From an uncultured Bacteroidales bacterium (GTDB lineage: Bacteria; Bacteroidota; Bacteroidia; Bacteroidales; Muribaculaceae): DNA of 50,818 bases. The notes beneath the pieces are model-generated. The model had not been told where the DNA came from. It did not search any database and was given only the letters and a program-made list of their open reading frames with translations. The stretch lies in assembly GCA_949123685.1 (NCBI GenBank), contig CASBHZ010000013.1:1-50818 (forward strand), in the 5' to 3' direction. This document shows, in pieces, positions 8,347 to 14,476 of this stretch. The first letter of the stretch is position 1, and the number at the start of each line of letters is the position of its first letter. The translations under genes were made by a program, and so were the position numbers.

Positions 8347-9186
8347 TTACTCAATCTCTTTGGGTGTTTCTTTTGTCGTGATGTAATCGGATGCTTTCGA
8401 CGGGGAAATCACGCTCCTTCCAAGTTTGGTCTCCAATTCAGCACGAGCCACTTTCGCCACATTGCCACCACTCACGGCAACATTGATGTGGTGTCCGAGG
8501 GATTGAGGATTCTGCTGTTTCGATATTTCTGTAGTGGACGCTTCCGCAAGAGTGTTGAGGGCAAGTTCTATGTTTGTCATATTGTCTCGCAGGGACGCTT
8601 TCTTCAACCCTTTGAAATCCTTGTATTCCCTCGTTTTCATGCCACTCCATTGTCGGGTGATGAAATCAGTAAGCAATCCATATTTGCTATCATCAATGCC
8701 TCCCCGTTTCCATTCGTCGGTAAGCATTTTTCTGACTTCGATGCCACGCAGACGCTGGTTAATCCACTCCTCAGAATAACCGAGACGGCGATAATCGGAC
8801 ACTGCCTGTTCGATAGAGAGTTCAGGATCTTGCATCTGGTCAAGACGTGTGGCGGCGACCTGCGCCATCCATTGCTTGAACGGTTCTGCCTTTGGAGATG
8901 GTATTGATTGTATCAGTCTGAACATCTGTTCAGTAGTGGCAACGTCCGTCAAGCGCATTTTGCCATCGGCAGCGAGAAGTTTCAACCTGTTACAATTCGT
9001 AACGGTTTCGTTGCCCTCTTTTTTAAGCCTATTCTTCAACACTCTCCAATATGTACTAGGGTCTGCACTGTCTGTTAGCACTTCTACAACGTCAATGACA
9101 GAGAAATAGCATTCCTCTTTGTCATTGTCCCACACCATCCTGACCTTGCGGTCATTGAAAATCTGTATTTGGTTTTGCTTTGTCAT
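8347..9186 (-). CDS. Bro-N domain phage antirepressor-like protein
   Basis: A 279-residue protein. Residues ~8-115 look like a Bro-N domain: IQIFNDRKVRMVWDNDKEE, then YFSVIDVVEVLTDSADPSTYW, a common DNA-binding module of phage antirepressors. The middle (~120-200) is a charged helical region with YSEEWINQRLRGIE and DEWKRGGI. The C-terminus carries a lysine/glutamate-rich stretch. The gene is complete and lies opposite a cluster of small phage-like genes, with a divergent intergenic region between. That layout resembles a phage control region. The leader upstream contains interleaved inverted repeats at 9216-9288 and a likely promoter at 9301-9308. Proteins of this type also occur outside phages, so regulation of the nearby genes is an inference. 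Confidence 0.82.
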   Translation of the reverse strand: MTKQNQIQIFNDRKVRMVWDNDKEECYFSVIDVVEVLTDSADPSTYWRVLKNRLKKEGNETVTNCNRLKLLAADGKMRLTDVATTEQMFRLIQSIPSPKAEPFKQWMAQVAATRLDQMQDPELSIEQAVSDYRRLGYSEEWINQRLRGIEVRKMLTDEWKRGGIDDSKYGLLTDFITRQWSGMKTREYKDFKGLKKASLRDNMTNIELALNTLAEASTTEISKQQNPQSLGHHINVAVSGGNVAKVARAELETKLGRSVISPSKASDYITTKETPKEIE

Positions 9187-9215
9187 TATCTTATAAAAAC
9201 ATCGGTCACGGTTTC

Positions 9216-9288
9216 ATGTCGCGATAAAGTGACGCTCCGCGACATTACTTCCGTAGCCGAGTTAAATACCTTTCCATGAGAGCGTCAC
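9216..9288 (-). promoter_or_regulatory. Predicted H-type pseudoknot in the Bro-N leader
   Basis: Two perfect inverted repeats are interleaved. ATGTCGCG (9216-9223) pairs with CGCGACAT (9238-9245), and GTGACGCTC (9229-9237), in the loop of the first stem, pairs with GAGCGTCAC (9280-9288). Stems of 8 and 9 bp in this order define an H-type pseudoknot in RNA. On the minus strand it would sit at the 5' end of the Bro-N transcript, about 30 bases before the start codon. It could instead be a DNA site for a dimeric regulator. Confidence 0.6.
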
Positions 9289-9443
9289 CAATCACGAATA
9301 CAAAAGTAATAAAAATCAACGACAATGGAAACAACGATTATTGCTCTTATGAGTTGAGCCTCGCTCTGAAAAACAGACATGGTATTACAACCTTGTACCG
9401 ATTAGAGGGGCAACGAAAGAGGGAGAGCAACGAAAAAGAATGA
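9276..9443 (+). CDS. Small phage-type protein, 55 residues
   Basis: An ATG at 9276 opens a 55-residue frame beginning MRASPITNTKVIKINDNG, with YELSLALKNRHGITTLYRLE in the middle and a lysine/glutamate tail. It has the style of short basic proteins at the head of Bacteroidetes phage early operons. Its start lies within the pseudoknot/promoter region divergent from the Bro-N gene. A later GTA/ATA start region cannot be excluded. No function is recognised. Confidence 0.5.
   Translation: MRASPITNTKVIKINDNGNNDYCSYELSLALKNRHGITTLYRLEGQRKRESNEKE
9301..9308 (-). promoter_or_regulatory. Likely -7 element for the Bro-N gene
   Basis: Read on the minus strand, this is TACTTTTG, a full match to TAnnTTTG. 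A TTG on the same strand is present, but at 23 bases rather than 19-21. Transcription would start near 9294, so the first arm of the pseudoknot (9288-9280) would be almost at the 5' end of the mRNA. Confidence 0.45.
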
Positions 9444-9629
9444 CGGTGTACGTACAGAACGAAGTGTAAGCATTACGGTGCAGATGGGAATTGTCTGTAT
9501 GCCCAATGGGTATCGTGTGACAGATATACACATATTTCCATAATTAAAACTCACGTCCGGATAGTCTGCACTCCCGACTGCGACTGTGCGAGAATGAAAA
9601 GATATGACAAAATGAATAAACAAGACTAA
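9444..9629 (+). other. Short frames between phage-type genes
   Basis: No full gene is clear. One frame reads MGIVCMPNGYRVTDIHIFP (ATG at 9484) and stops. Another reads THVRIVCTPDCDCARMKRYD and ends with a TAA at 9627-9629 that abuts the next ATG at 9630. The second frame has only an 11-residue version from an ATG (9594), unless an ATT start is used. Both look like real phage peptide fragments, perhaps damaged. Confidence 0.35.
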
Positions 9630-9875
9630 ATGGAAAGCAAGAAAGTAATCCATGTTCATCTCATAGGTCAGTTGTTCAACGGACAGACCGACTTCTATTT
9701 CGGGAGCGTTGCGGCGGTCTATGAGACATTGAACCATCGTGTCCTTGGGATCAGGCAATCCAGCCTCATGCAGAGTCTATGGAAGAGTGGGGGAGTGTAT
9801 GAGAATCCCCGATGCCGCGTGACTTCGGGAAAAATAATCAGGAAAACAAGAAAGAACCAAACAGACAGACCATGA
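9630..9875 (+). CDS. Phage-type hypothetical protein, 81 residues
   Basis: An 81-residue protein starting MESKKVIHVHLIGQL, with FYFGSVAAVYETL in the middle and a basic C-terminus (KIIRKTRKNQTDRP). Small proteins of this pattern (HVHL ... YFGS.AA.YE) occur in Bacteroidetes phages; I recognise the pattern but not a function. The stop codon overlaps the next start by ATGA at 9872-9875, a sign of translational coupling. Confidence 0.65.
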   Translation: MESKKVIHVHLIGQLFNGQTDFYFGSVAAVYETLNHRVLGIRQSSLMQSLWKSGGVYENPRCRVTSGKIIRKTRKNQTDRP

Positions 9876-10354
9876 CCCGACTTGAAAGATACAGAGAGCA
9901 GCTCGTAAAGCTGGAGGAGAAGAGAAGCAGACTTCTGAGGAGCGGTCGTTTCCTTGAAGCCAACGACCTGAATGGTGCTATCCGCGAAGTTGAATTGCTT
10001 ATAAGGCAAGCGGAGGAATACGAGGAAGCGAGCAAACCTAAGCCTTTGAAAGAAACTGTCACCAGGGAGCAGCTTCATGAGATGGGCATCATCCCCCTGA
10101 TGATCGAATGCCATCTTGTAGCCGACTTTCTGACAGAGGTCGCCTACATGGTAGTTGACACCTGCAAGAAACATGGCTTCTCGGATGTGGTCCTCATGCC
10201 GGATCTGCGGGAGATAATCAAGAAGACGGACAAGTTCGCCTCCTTCCTGACCGGTGTCAGCCCCGAACTGAGCGACCTGCTTCTTCGCAACGAGACGTTC
10301 AATGCCTCGCTACACAGGAAATACGTGAAATATATCGGACAGAGATTGCAATGA
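9872..10354 (+). CDS. Phage-type hypothetical protein with coiled coil
   Basis: A 160-residue protein starting MTRLERYREQLVKLEEKRSR. The ATG at 9872 overlaps the previous stop (ATGA), so it is preferred over the upstream ATG at 9812, which would place 20 extra residues over the preceding gene. Residues ~1-55 are strongly helical and charged, likely a coiled coil. The rest is mixed helix (LIECHLVADFLTEVAYMVVD). No catalytic motif is seen. Its stop overlaps the next start at 10351-10354 in the same way. The operon of overlapping small genes and its companions point to a phage early region. Confidence 0.7.
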   Translation: MTRLERYREQLVKLEEKRSRLLRSGRFLEANDLNGAIREVELLIRQAEEYEEASKPKPLKETVTREQLHEMGIIPLMIECHLVADFLTEVAYMVVDTCKKHGFSDVVLMPDLREIIKKTDKFASFLTGVSPELSDLLLRNETFNASLHRKYVKYIGQRLQ

Positions 10355-10563
10355 AAGTATTTATCAACAGACCGACCGGAGGGTATGTTGGCGGCTTGAT
10401 TGTGGTAGCCGCCAACTCTCCGATGGAAGCGCACGGCGCGATGTGTGCCGAAGATGAATCTCTTACATATTGGTATGAGGCGAGCGGATGGCAGGAATTG
10501 ACGGGCGTAACAGCTGATACAGCTATACCGTGCATACTTGCTCATGGCGGACATGAGGGATAA
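10351..10563 (+). CDS. Small phage-type protein, 70 residues
   Basis: A 70-residue protein starting MKVFINRPTGGYVGGLIVVA, overlapping the upstream stop by ATGA. The composition is balanced and acidic, with WYEASGWQELTGV towards the C-terminus. Coupling to the preceding gene supports expression. No function is recognised. Confidence 0.65.
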   Translation: MKVFINRPTGGYVGGLIVVAANSPMEAHGAMCAEDESLTYWYEASGWQELTGVTADTAIPCILAHGGHEG

Positions 10564-10590
10564 TCAAAAATTAATAGTTATATTTGCGCT

Positions 10591-10752
10591 ATGAAAAAAG
10601 TATATTACATCAGCACAGAGCATAAGATTGGCGATTTATGCAGAAGAGTTTCAAGGCTGGAGAGAATGGTCTCGCAATATAGATGGCTCACTTTGATTCT
10701 TAGTCTTGACGTGCTGATGCTCGGAATATCGTTGATTATTTCTAATCTTTGA
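10591..10752 (+). CDS. Small single-helix membrane protein, 53 residues
   Basis: An ATG at 10591 opens MKKVYYISTEHKIGDLCRRV and ends in a hydrophobic segment (LTLILSLDVLMLGISLIISN), so a single C-terminal membrane anchor is likely. A TATATTTG at 10579-10586 lies only four bases upstream. If it is a -7 element, the mRNA would be leaderless, but no matching -33 was found. The next gene starts four bases after the stop. Confidence 0.55.
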   Translation: MKKVYYISTEHKIGDLCRRVSRLERMVSQYRWLTLILSLDVLMLGISLIISNL

Positions 10753-10756
10753 TTAC

Positions 10757-10939
10757 ATGGAAGATAAAAAGACACAATTCCTTACGGAACTGAAAGAATT
10801 GTTGGCGAAGTATGACGCAGAAATATGCGCCAATTACATTGACGAATGTGTTGTAGTTTATGTAGGGGATGAAGAAATATCCTACCCTGATACAAGAGTC
10901 AATGCCGACAATGTGTTTGACTATGACAGAGATTGGTGA
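10757..10939 (+). CDS. Small acidic phage-type protein, 60 residues
   Basis: A 60-residue acidic protein starting MEDKKTQFLTELKELLAKYD and ending YDRDW. The N-terminal half is an amphipathic helix; the rest has alternating short strands (CVVVYVGDEEISY). It follows the membrane peptide by four bases. The pattern ELK.LL..Y.A.I.....D is common in small phage proteins, but no activity is known to me. Confidence 0.6.
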   Translation: MEDKKTQFLTELKELLAKYDAEICANYIDECVVVYVGDEEISYPDTRVNADNVFDYDRDW

Positions 10940-10956
10940 TATTTAACGCCGGATAT

Positions 10957-10988
10957 TTTGTTATATCCGATAGTAAACATTACTTTTG
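10957..10988 (+). promoter_or_regulatory. Strong Bacteroides-type promoter
   Basis: TTTG (10957-10960), 20 bases of spacer, then TACTTTTG (10981-10988) match both the -33 and -7 consensus at the ideal distance. Transcription should start near 10995, just before a structured leader. A 7-bp hairpin (CGGATAT/ATATCCG, 10950-10969) overlaps the -33 element and could be an operator. Confidence 0.75.
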
Positions 10989-11082
10989 CGATATCGTTTG
11001 GTGGTGCTTACGATATTGAAGATTTAACATCGTCCCCGGTCGGAGACTGCCAAGCACCACATATAGCAGTCGATGACCGGGA
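10989..11082 (+). promoter_or_regulatory. Structured mRNA leader with predicted pseudoknot
   Basis: GTGGTGCTT (11001-11009) pairs perfectly with AAGCACCAC (11052-11060). CCCGGTC (11035-11041), inside that loop, pairs with GACCGGG (11075-11081), just before the ATG at 11083. This interleaved order predicts an H-type pseudoknot that would cover the ribosome entry region. A competing hairpin (ATATCG 10991-10996 with CGATAT 11011-11016) would hold part of the first arm in its loop, so alternative folds are possible. A protein-binding DNA function is the main alternative. Confidence 0.55.
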
Positions 11083-11556
11083 ATGATTGTTTTTACTATG
11101 GAGCATAGCAGAGATTTTTACGAAAGCGTTATTCGCGTGATCGACTATCTAAACCCATACTCGACAGAAGTCTGGGATGTAATGCCCGACAAAGGCGAGG
11201 AGCTTGCCGGAGACTATTGGCCGGAGATAGGCAGGATGTTCAAGGAGGATTATAACCTCGGGTGGTTTGATTACGGGCAATTCCATATAAACAAGCGTGC
11301 CTTGCTCGCACCACTCAGGAAAGATTGTGAATATGCGATTGAGAAGATCGACAAAGCAGAACGTGACCGGAAGCTCAGCAATCGAGGGATCAAGGTTGCT
11401 ATGTGGTGTGCCGTACTTGGTATTATCATATCTATCGTTTCGCTTATATGGACTATTCGCACTGATAATCGTCTTGATGAAATGGAATATCGGGTGTTGA
11501 AACTGGAGCAGATTGTATTTCCCCGTCAATTGAATCACAATATACCTCTTCAGTGA
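11083..11556 (+). CDS. Membrane-anchored hypothetical protein, 157 residues
   Basis: A soluble N-terminal part of ~105 residues (a helical domain with DYLNPYSTEVWDVMP) is followed by one membrane helix (~107-127, VAMWCAVLGIIISIVSLIW) and a short coiled-coil tail (LDEMEYRVLKLEQIV). An in-frame ATG at 11098 is an alternative start. The gene has its own promoter and structured leader. Its 3' end overlaps a minus-strand gene by about 100 bases. The topology recalls small phage exclusion or holin-associated proteins, but nothing specific is recognised. Confidence 0.6.
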   Translation: MIVFTMEHSRDFYESVIRVIDYLNPYSTEVWDVMPDKGEELAGDYWPEIGRMFKEDYNLGWFDYGQFHINKRALLAPLRKDCEYAIEKIDKAERDRKLSNRGIKVAMWCAVLGIIISIVSLIWTIRTDNRLDEMEYRVLKLEQIVFPRQLNHNIPLQ

Positions 11557-11770
11557 TACTGTCTATGCGTTCAGTCAATCTATCCATTCTGTTATTGATC
11601 TTCACATTATAAACAATGATAATTGTTGAAAACAGGATGTTCAGAATTGCGGTGAAGACACATGCAGCCATAGAAAATCTCTTGAGAAAGGCATCTTCCA
11701 TTGGAGTGACGTATTGATTGTGTCTGATTTTCTTGTCTATTGCAAGATATTTTCTTATTATTTTTACCAT
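11453..11770 (-). CDS. Membrane protein with coiled coil, 105 residues
   Basis: A basic N-terminus (MVKIIRKYLAIDKKIRHNQY) is followed by a membrane helix (~33-54, MAACVFTAILNILFSTIIIV) and a charged helical segment (NNRMDRLTERIDSITEEV). It converges with the plus-strand membrane protein, and the 3' 104 bases overlap in opposite frames. Each ends in a helix-coil tail, so the pair is odd, and one may be non-coding. It lies about 100 bases downstream of the phage head gene on the same strand. Confidence 0.45.
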   Translation of the reverse strand: MVKIIRKYLAIDKKIRHNQYVTPMEDAFLKRFSMAACVFTAILNILFSTIIIVYNVKINNRMDRLTERIDSITEEVYCDSIDGEIQSAPVSTPDIPFHQDDYQCE

Positions 11771-11785
11771 ATTTCTGTTGATTAT

Positions 11786-11816
11786 TTTGTTATATAGGAA
11801 GAAGATGCTATCTTTG
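11786..11816 (+). promoter_or_regulatory. Promoter reading antisense into the head-toxin gene
   Basis: TTTG (11786-11789), a 19-base spacer and TATCTTTG (11809-11816) match both consensus boxes. The start would be near 11823. There is no plus-strand gene downstream, so transcription would run into the 3' end of the minus-strand head/nuclease gene. Confidence 0.6.
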
Positions 11817-11832
11817 CAATATAATTATATGC

Positions 11833-11866
11833 GGGGGGTGTACCGAGAAATCGGAGCCTCCCGTAC
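11833..11866 (+). ncRNA. Possible small structured or antisense RNA
   Basis: Downstream of the promoter at 11786-11816, GGGGGG (11833-11838) pairs with CCTCCC (11857-11862), with one G-U. It encloses CCGA-GAAA-TCGG (11843-11854), a short stem with a GNRA-type loop. A short T-run (ATTTTAA) follows at 11868. An RNA starting near 11823 could end here or continue antisense to the head/nuclease gene, whose stop is at 11871. No family is recognised. Confidence 0.35.
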
Positions 11867-11870
11867 CATT

Positions 11871-13577
11871 TTAATACTCTTTGTCAAATACAATTTCTTT
11901 GGCTGAGATACAAATTATACGTTTAAATGCTTTAAAGGGCATTCCTTTTTTTATTAATCCAAAATAACGCGAGAGCGCTCTGTTGAATTCTTGCTCATTG
12001 TATTCTGTATTAGGTAGGAAAACAACAGCCGTTTGGACATTCTCTTTAGAAGAACAATGTTTTAAGCCACGAAGAATATTATTGGGTGTACCCGTTTCCT
12101 TAGTAGCCAATTCAAATTGAAGATTGTCCCAAGTCCCTTCAGTATAATTTTTGCCGATTCCCTTTCCCGTTTCACTTTCAAGAATGACTTTATGTCCGTT
12201 ACGATAACCAATATCTTGAACAAAAGCCTCATACCATCCCTTGTCTGAGTCGATATTGTGTTGACTGTGCAATGCCTTTAATCCACCGTTATCATAGTTA
12301 AATGCTACGTCTAAGTAATTAGGATTCTGCAAATAAGATATATACTCCTTTCGTCTATTCCAAATATGTTGAATCCTTTCAATATCTTCCGGCTTCCTCG
12401 CCGCATGACGTTCTCTGGCAATCTCCAGCGGTGTTTTCTTTCGCTCCTTGGCTTTCTTGTCTTTCAAAATACGGTTAACCTCGGCACGGTTATCAGCAAT
12501 GAAGTAAGGTGCCGTTCCACGCTTCTCGGCTTTGTCGATGCGCTCTTCATTGTCCTTGACCCAATCCTTGAAACCCTGCGGCACGTCCTCGACTTCGTTG
12601 ACGCTCTTTGTGTCCTCGTTATCGTCAAAGAACTCATCTTCCGTCTTGAGGATGGGGATGGTGTAGCACATGCACTGAGGATGCCATCCCATGAACTTGA
12701 AATCCTTGCGGTACTTCCCTTTCAGGCAGTCGCATATGTCCTCCACATGCTTGCCGTTCTGTGTCACCTTGACCTCATACCCCACCACGAAGTCGAACGA
12801 CTTCCACCGCTCCTGCTCCGCCTTCCGGTAAGCCATGTTTATCTCCGTCCGCGCCAACCGCTGGGCGTTGCGTGCCGATGAACGGTATACACCGCGTCCC
12901 GGATGGTAGGCTTCCGGATCTGCATCGATAAAATGAACCTTGCCGTTCGCTCCCGTGACTTTCTGTTTCCATTTACGCTGCCAATTCCCATCCCCGTCCT
13001 TATAGCGGAACCGCCGGAACATCATGTCAGGCTCGTTGAGATACCGCTTGATATCTGCCGCAAGTTCCATCGCAGACGTTCCCGGCTCGATCGCTGCGCT
13101 CAGAGCCATTTCCAACTCGGTCTTATACTGCTCCGAGAGATTCCACACCCTTTGCGAGAGATTCATGCCGGCCGCCTTGCGCTGCTGGAACGCTTTCAGT
13201 GCATCAGGATCTGTCTGAAAGTACCGTGCATATTCATCCCCGGCTTTCGTGGATCCGGTATAAGCTTTCAACAGTTTTTGTGCCACCAAGTCCTGCACGA
13301 GGTTCGATTCTTTCCATTCTGCCGAAGTTCCCGCCATCACGATTCCCCTCATTTCGGAGACATATTGCGCCTGCAGCTCTTTCAATGCCTTGCCGGTTTC
13401 CGGATAATCGGACCATAAGAATTGCCCTGCGGGGTCATGTCCTGTGGATAAGGCAATTTTTGCAGCCTCCTTGTTCAGCTTGTCGTAAAGCTGATTTATG
13501 AGGGTCGCATAACGTTCGATTCGCTTGCGGTGTTCAAGAGCGGCTTTGCGAGAGTTTGGAATCTTCGGCTTCGGCAT
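11871..13577 (-). CDS. Phage head morphogenesis protein with nuclease-like C-terminus
   Basis: A 568-residue protein. Residues ~1-340 look like the SPP1 gp7/Mu F group of minor head proteins: a basic helical start, a middle with YHPGRGVYRSSARNAQRLAR, and the typical HPQCMCYTIPIL motif near 312. After a basic helical linker (~385-420), the last ~150 residues (DVAFNYDNGGLKALHSQHN, GHKVILESETGKG, GTWDNLQFELATKE, TAVVFLPN, RALSRYFGL) resemble BECR-fold (barnase/EndoU/colicin/RelE) nuclease domains. Such domains are found as CdiA tips and on some phage head proteins. It follows a truncated portal gene by 31 bases. The fold assignment of the tail is by motif pattern, not a search. Confidence 0.78.
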   Translation of the reverse strand: MPKPKIPNSRKAALEHRKRIERYATLINQLYDKLNKEAAKIALSTGHDPAGQFLWSDYPETGKALKELQAQYVSEMRGIVMAGTSAEWKESNLVQDLVAQKLLKAYTGSTKAGDEYARYFQTDPDALKAFQQRKAAGMNLSQRVWNLSEQYKTELEMALSAAIEPGTSAMELAADIKRYLNEPDMMFRRFRYKDGDGNWQRKWKQKVTGANGKVHFIDADPEAYHPGRGVYRSSARNAQRLARTEINMAYRKAEQERWKSFDFVVGYEVKVTQNGKHVEDICDCLKGKYRKDFKFMGWHPQCMCYTIPILKTEDEFFDDNEDTKSVNEVEDVPQGFKDWVKDNEERIDKAEKRGTAPYFIADNRAEVNRILKDKKAKERKKTPLEIARERHAARKPEDIERIQHIWNRRKEYISYLQNPNYLDVAFNYDNGGLKALHSQHNIDSDKGWYEAFVQDIGYRNGHKVILESETGKGIGKNYTEGTWDNLQFELATKETGTPNNILRGLKHCSSKENVQTAVVFLPNTEYNEQEFNRALSRYFGLIKKGMPFKAFKRIICISAKEIVFDKEY

Positions 13578-13608
13578 AGGTTATTTCTTTTGCCATGTCT
13601 ATCTCAAA

Positions 13609-14289
13609 TCACATATACACATCCATAGCCGACACCACGCTTCGTTTCGCGGACTCGGCATCCTCTTCGCGAATATATTCCATTGTCTTGACAGGATCAG
13701 CAGATAATCCGGCAAGCTGAATAGACTCCTGCTGGCTGATTACCGGTTTACCACCGTTTGCCTTGACATACTTGTTTATCTCGGCTTCCTCGCTCTTGAG
13801 TTGGAAGGGTGTGATTATATGCTCGACACCCACGTTGTCAATCTCCGATGCCCATTCAACCTTCATCTGCCTGAGGAACGCCTTGATGATGTTGCACTCG
13901 CGCTCCAACGCTTCAACCCACACTCCTTCCTCGTCACCGATCTTGAGGTGTGCGTCCATAAAAAGCGTCTGCCTGGCATCATAGCCGATATTGCCGAGGT
14001 CTTTCATGTTCTGGAAACTGATGTCTGGCATCTGCGCCTGACTCCAGTAGAGATCTGACTCTGTCTTGACTTGATAGCTCAACGCCTCGATAGCCTGCTG
14101 CCATTCCACATAACCGATGTCACCTCCTTGCTCCACACGGTAGACGCGTTGTGATTCCCCTTTCTCTTCCCGATTGCCGATCAAGTCACCTATAATCTTC
14201 AGCAATGGCGCGGAATTGTAACCTATCACATCGGAATTTCGGGAAACAGTATATTCGATATCCTCCCGAAGTTCAGAGAGGTCTTGATA
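13609..14289 (-). pseudogene. Phage portal protein, 5'-truncated remnant
   Basis: The frame from ~14289 down to 13609 reads YQDLSELREDIEYTVSRNSD, then GYNSAPLLKIIGDLIGNRE and a long helical tail. This is the C-terminal third or so of an SPP1 gp6-like portal protein. Upstream an in-frame TAA (14290-14292) precedes it and no phage-like sequence continues, so the first two thirds have been lost. A GTG at 14227-14229 could start a 206-residue fragment, but that would not be a working portal. Together with the head gene this marks the structural end of a prophage remnant whose terminase, capsid and tail genes are absent. Confidence 0.72.
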
Positions 14290-14434
14290 TTAAGCCAACA
14301 ATTATTGTATCGCAGTATGAGACATCATGGTTATAATTTTGTAGAACAAAACACCATCAGCCCGATAGAGGAATGAGGCCGACACGCTTTAATATAGGCA
14401 ATAACTTCACCTGCCGGAAGAATTAGAAGCTAAT

Positions 14435-14454
14435 GAAATTGTTTAAACAACTTC
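14435..14454 (+). repeat. Dispersed 20-bp palindrome, copy B
   Basis: Matches GAAGTTGTTTAAACAACTTC at 19 of 20 positions. It ends 22 bases before the ATG of the broken LRR gene. Confidence 0.75.
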
Positions 14455-14476
14455 AATATATACAAAATTGCAAAGC

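Noticed and set aside
9402..9758. Minus-strand open frame of 118 residues in the phage early region
   Set aside because: It overlaps the start of a convincing plus-strand gene at 9630 and shows no family-like pattern.
12366..12881. Plus-strand open frame opposite the head protein gene
   Set aside because: Its sequence is low-quality shadow of a well-supported minus-strand gene.
14334..14341. TAATTTTG as a promoter for the LRR gene
   Set aside because: It matches TAnnTTTG, but the only TTG upstream is 26 bases away, beyond the usual 19-21.
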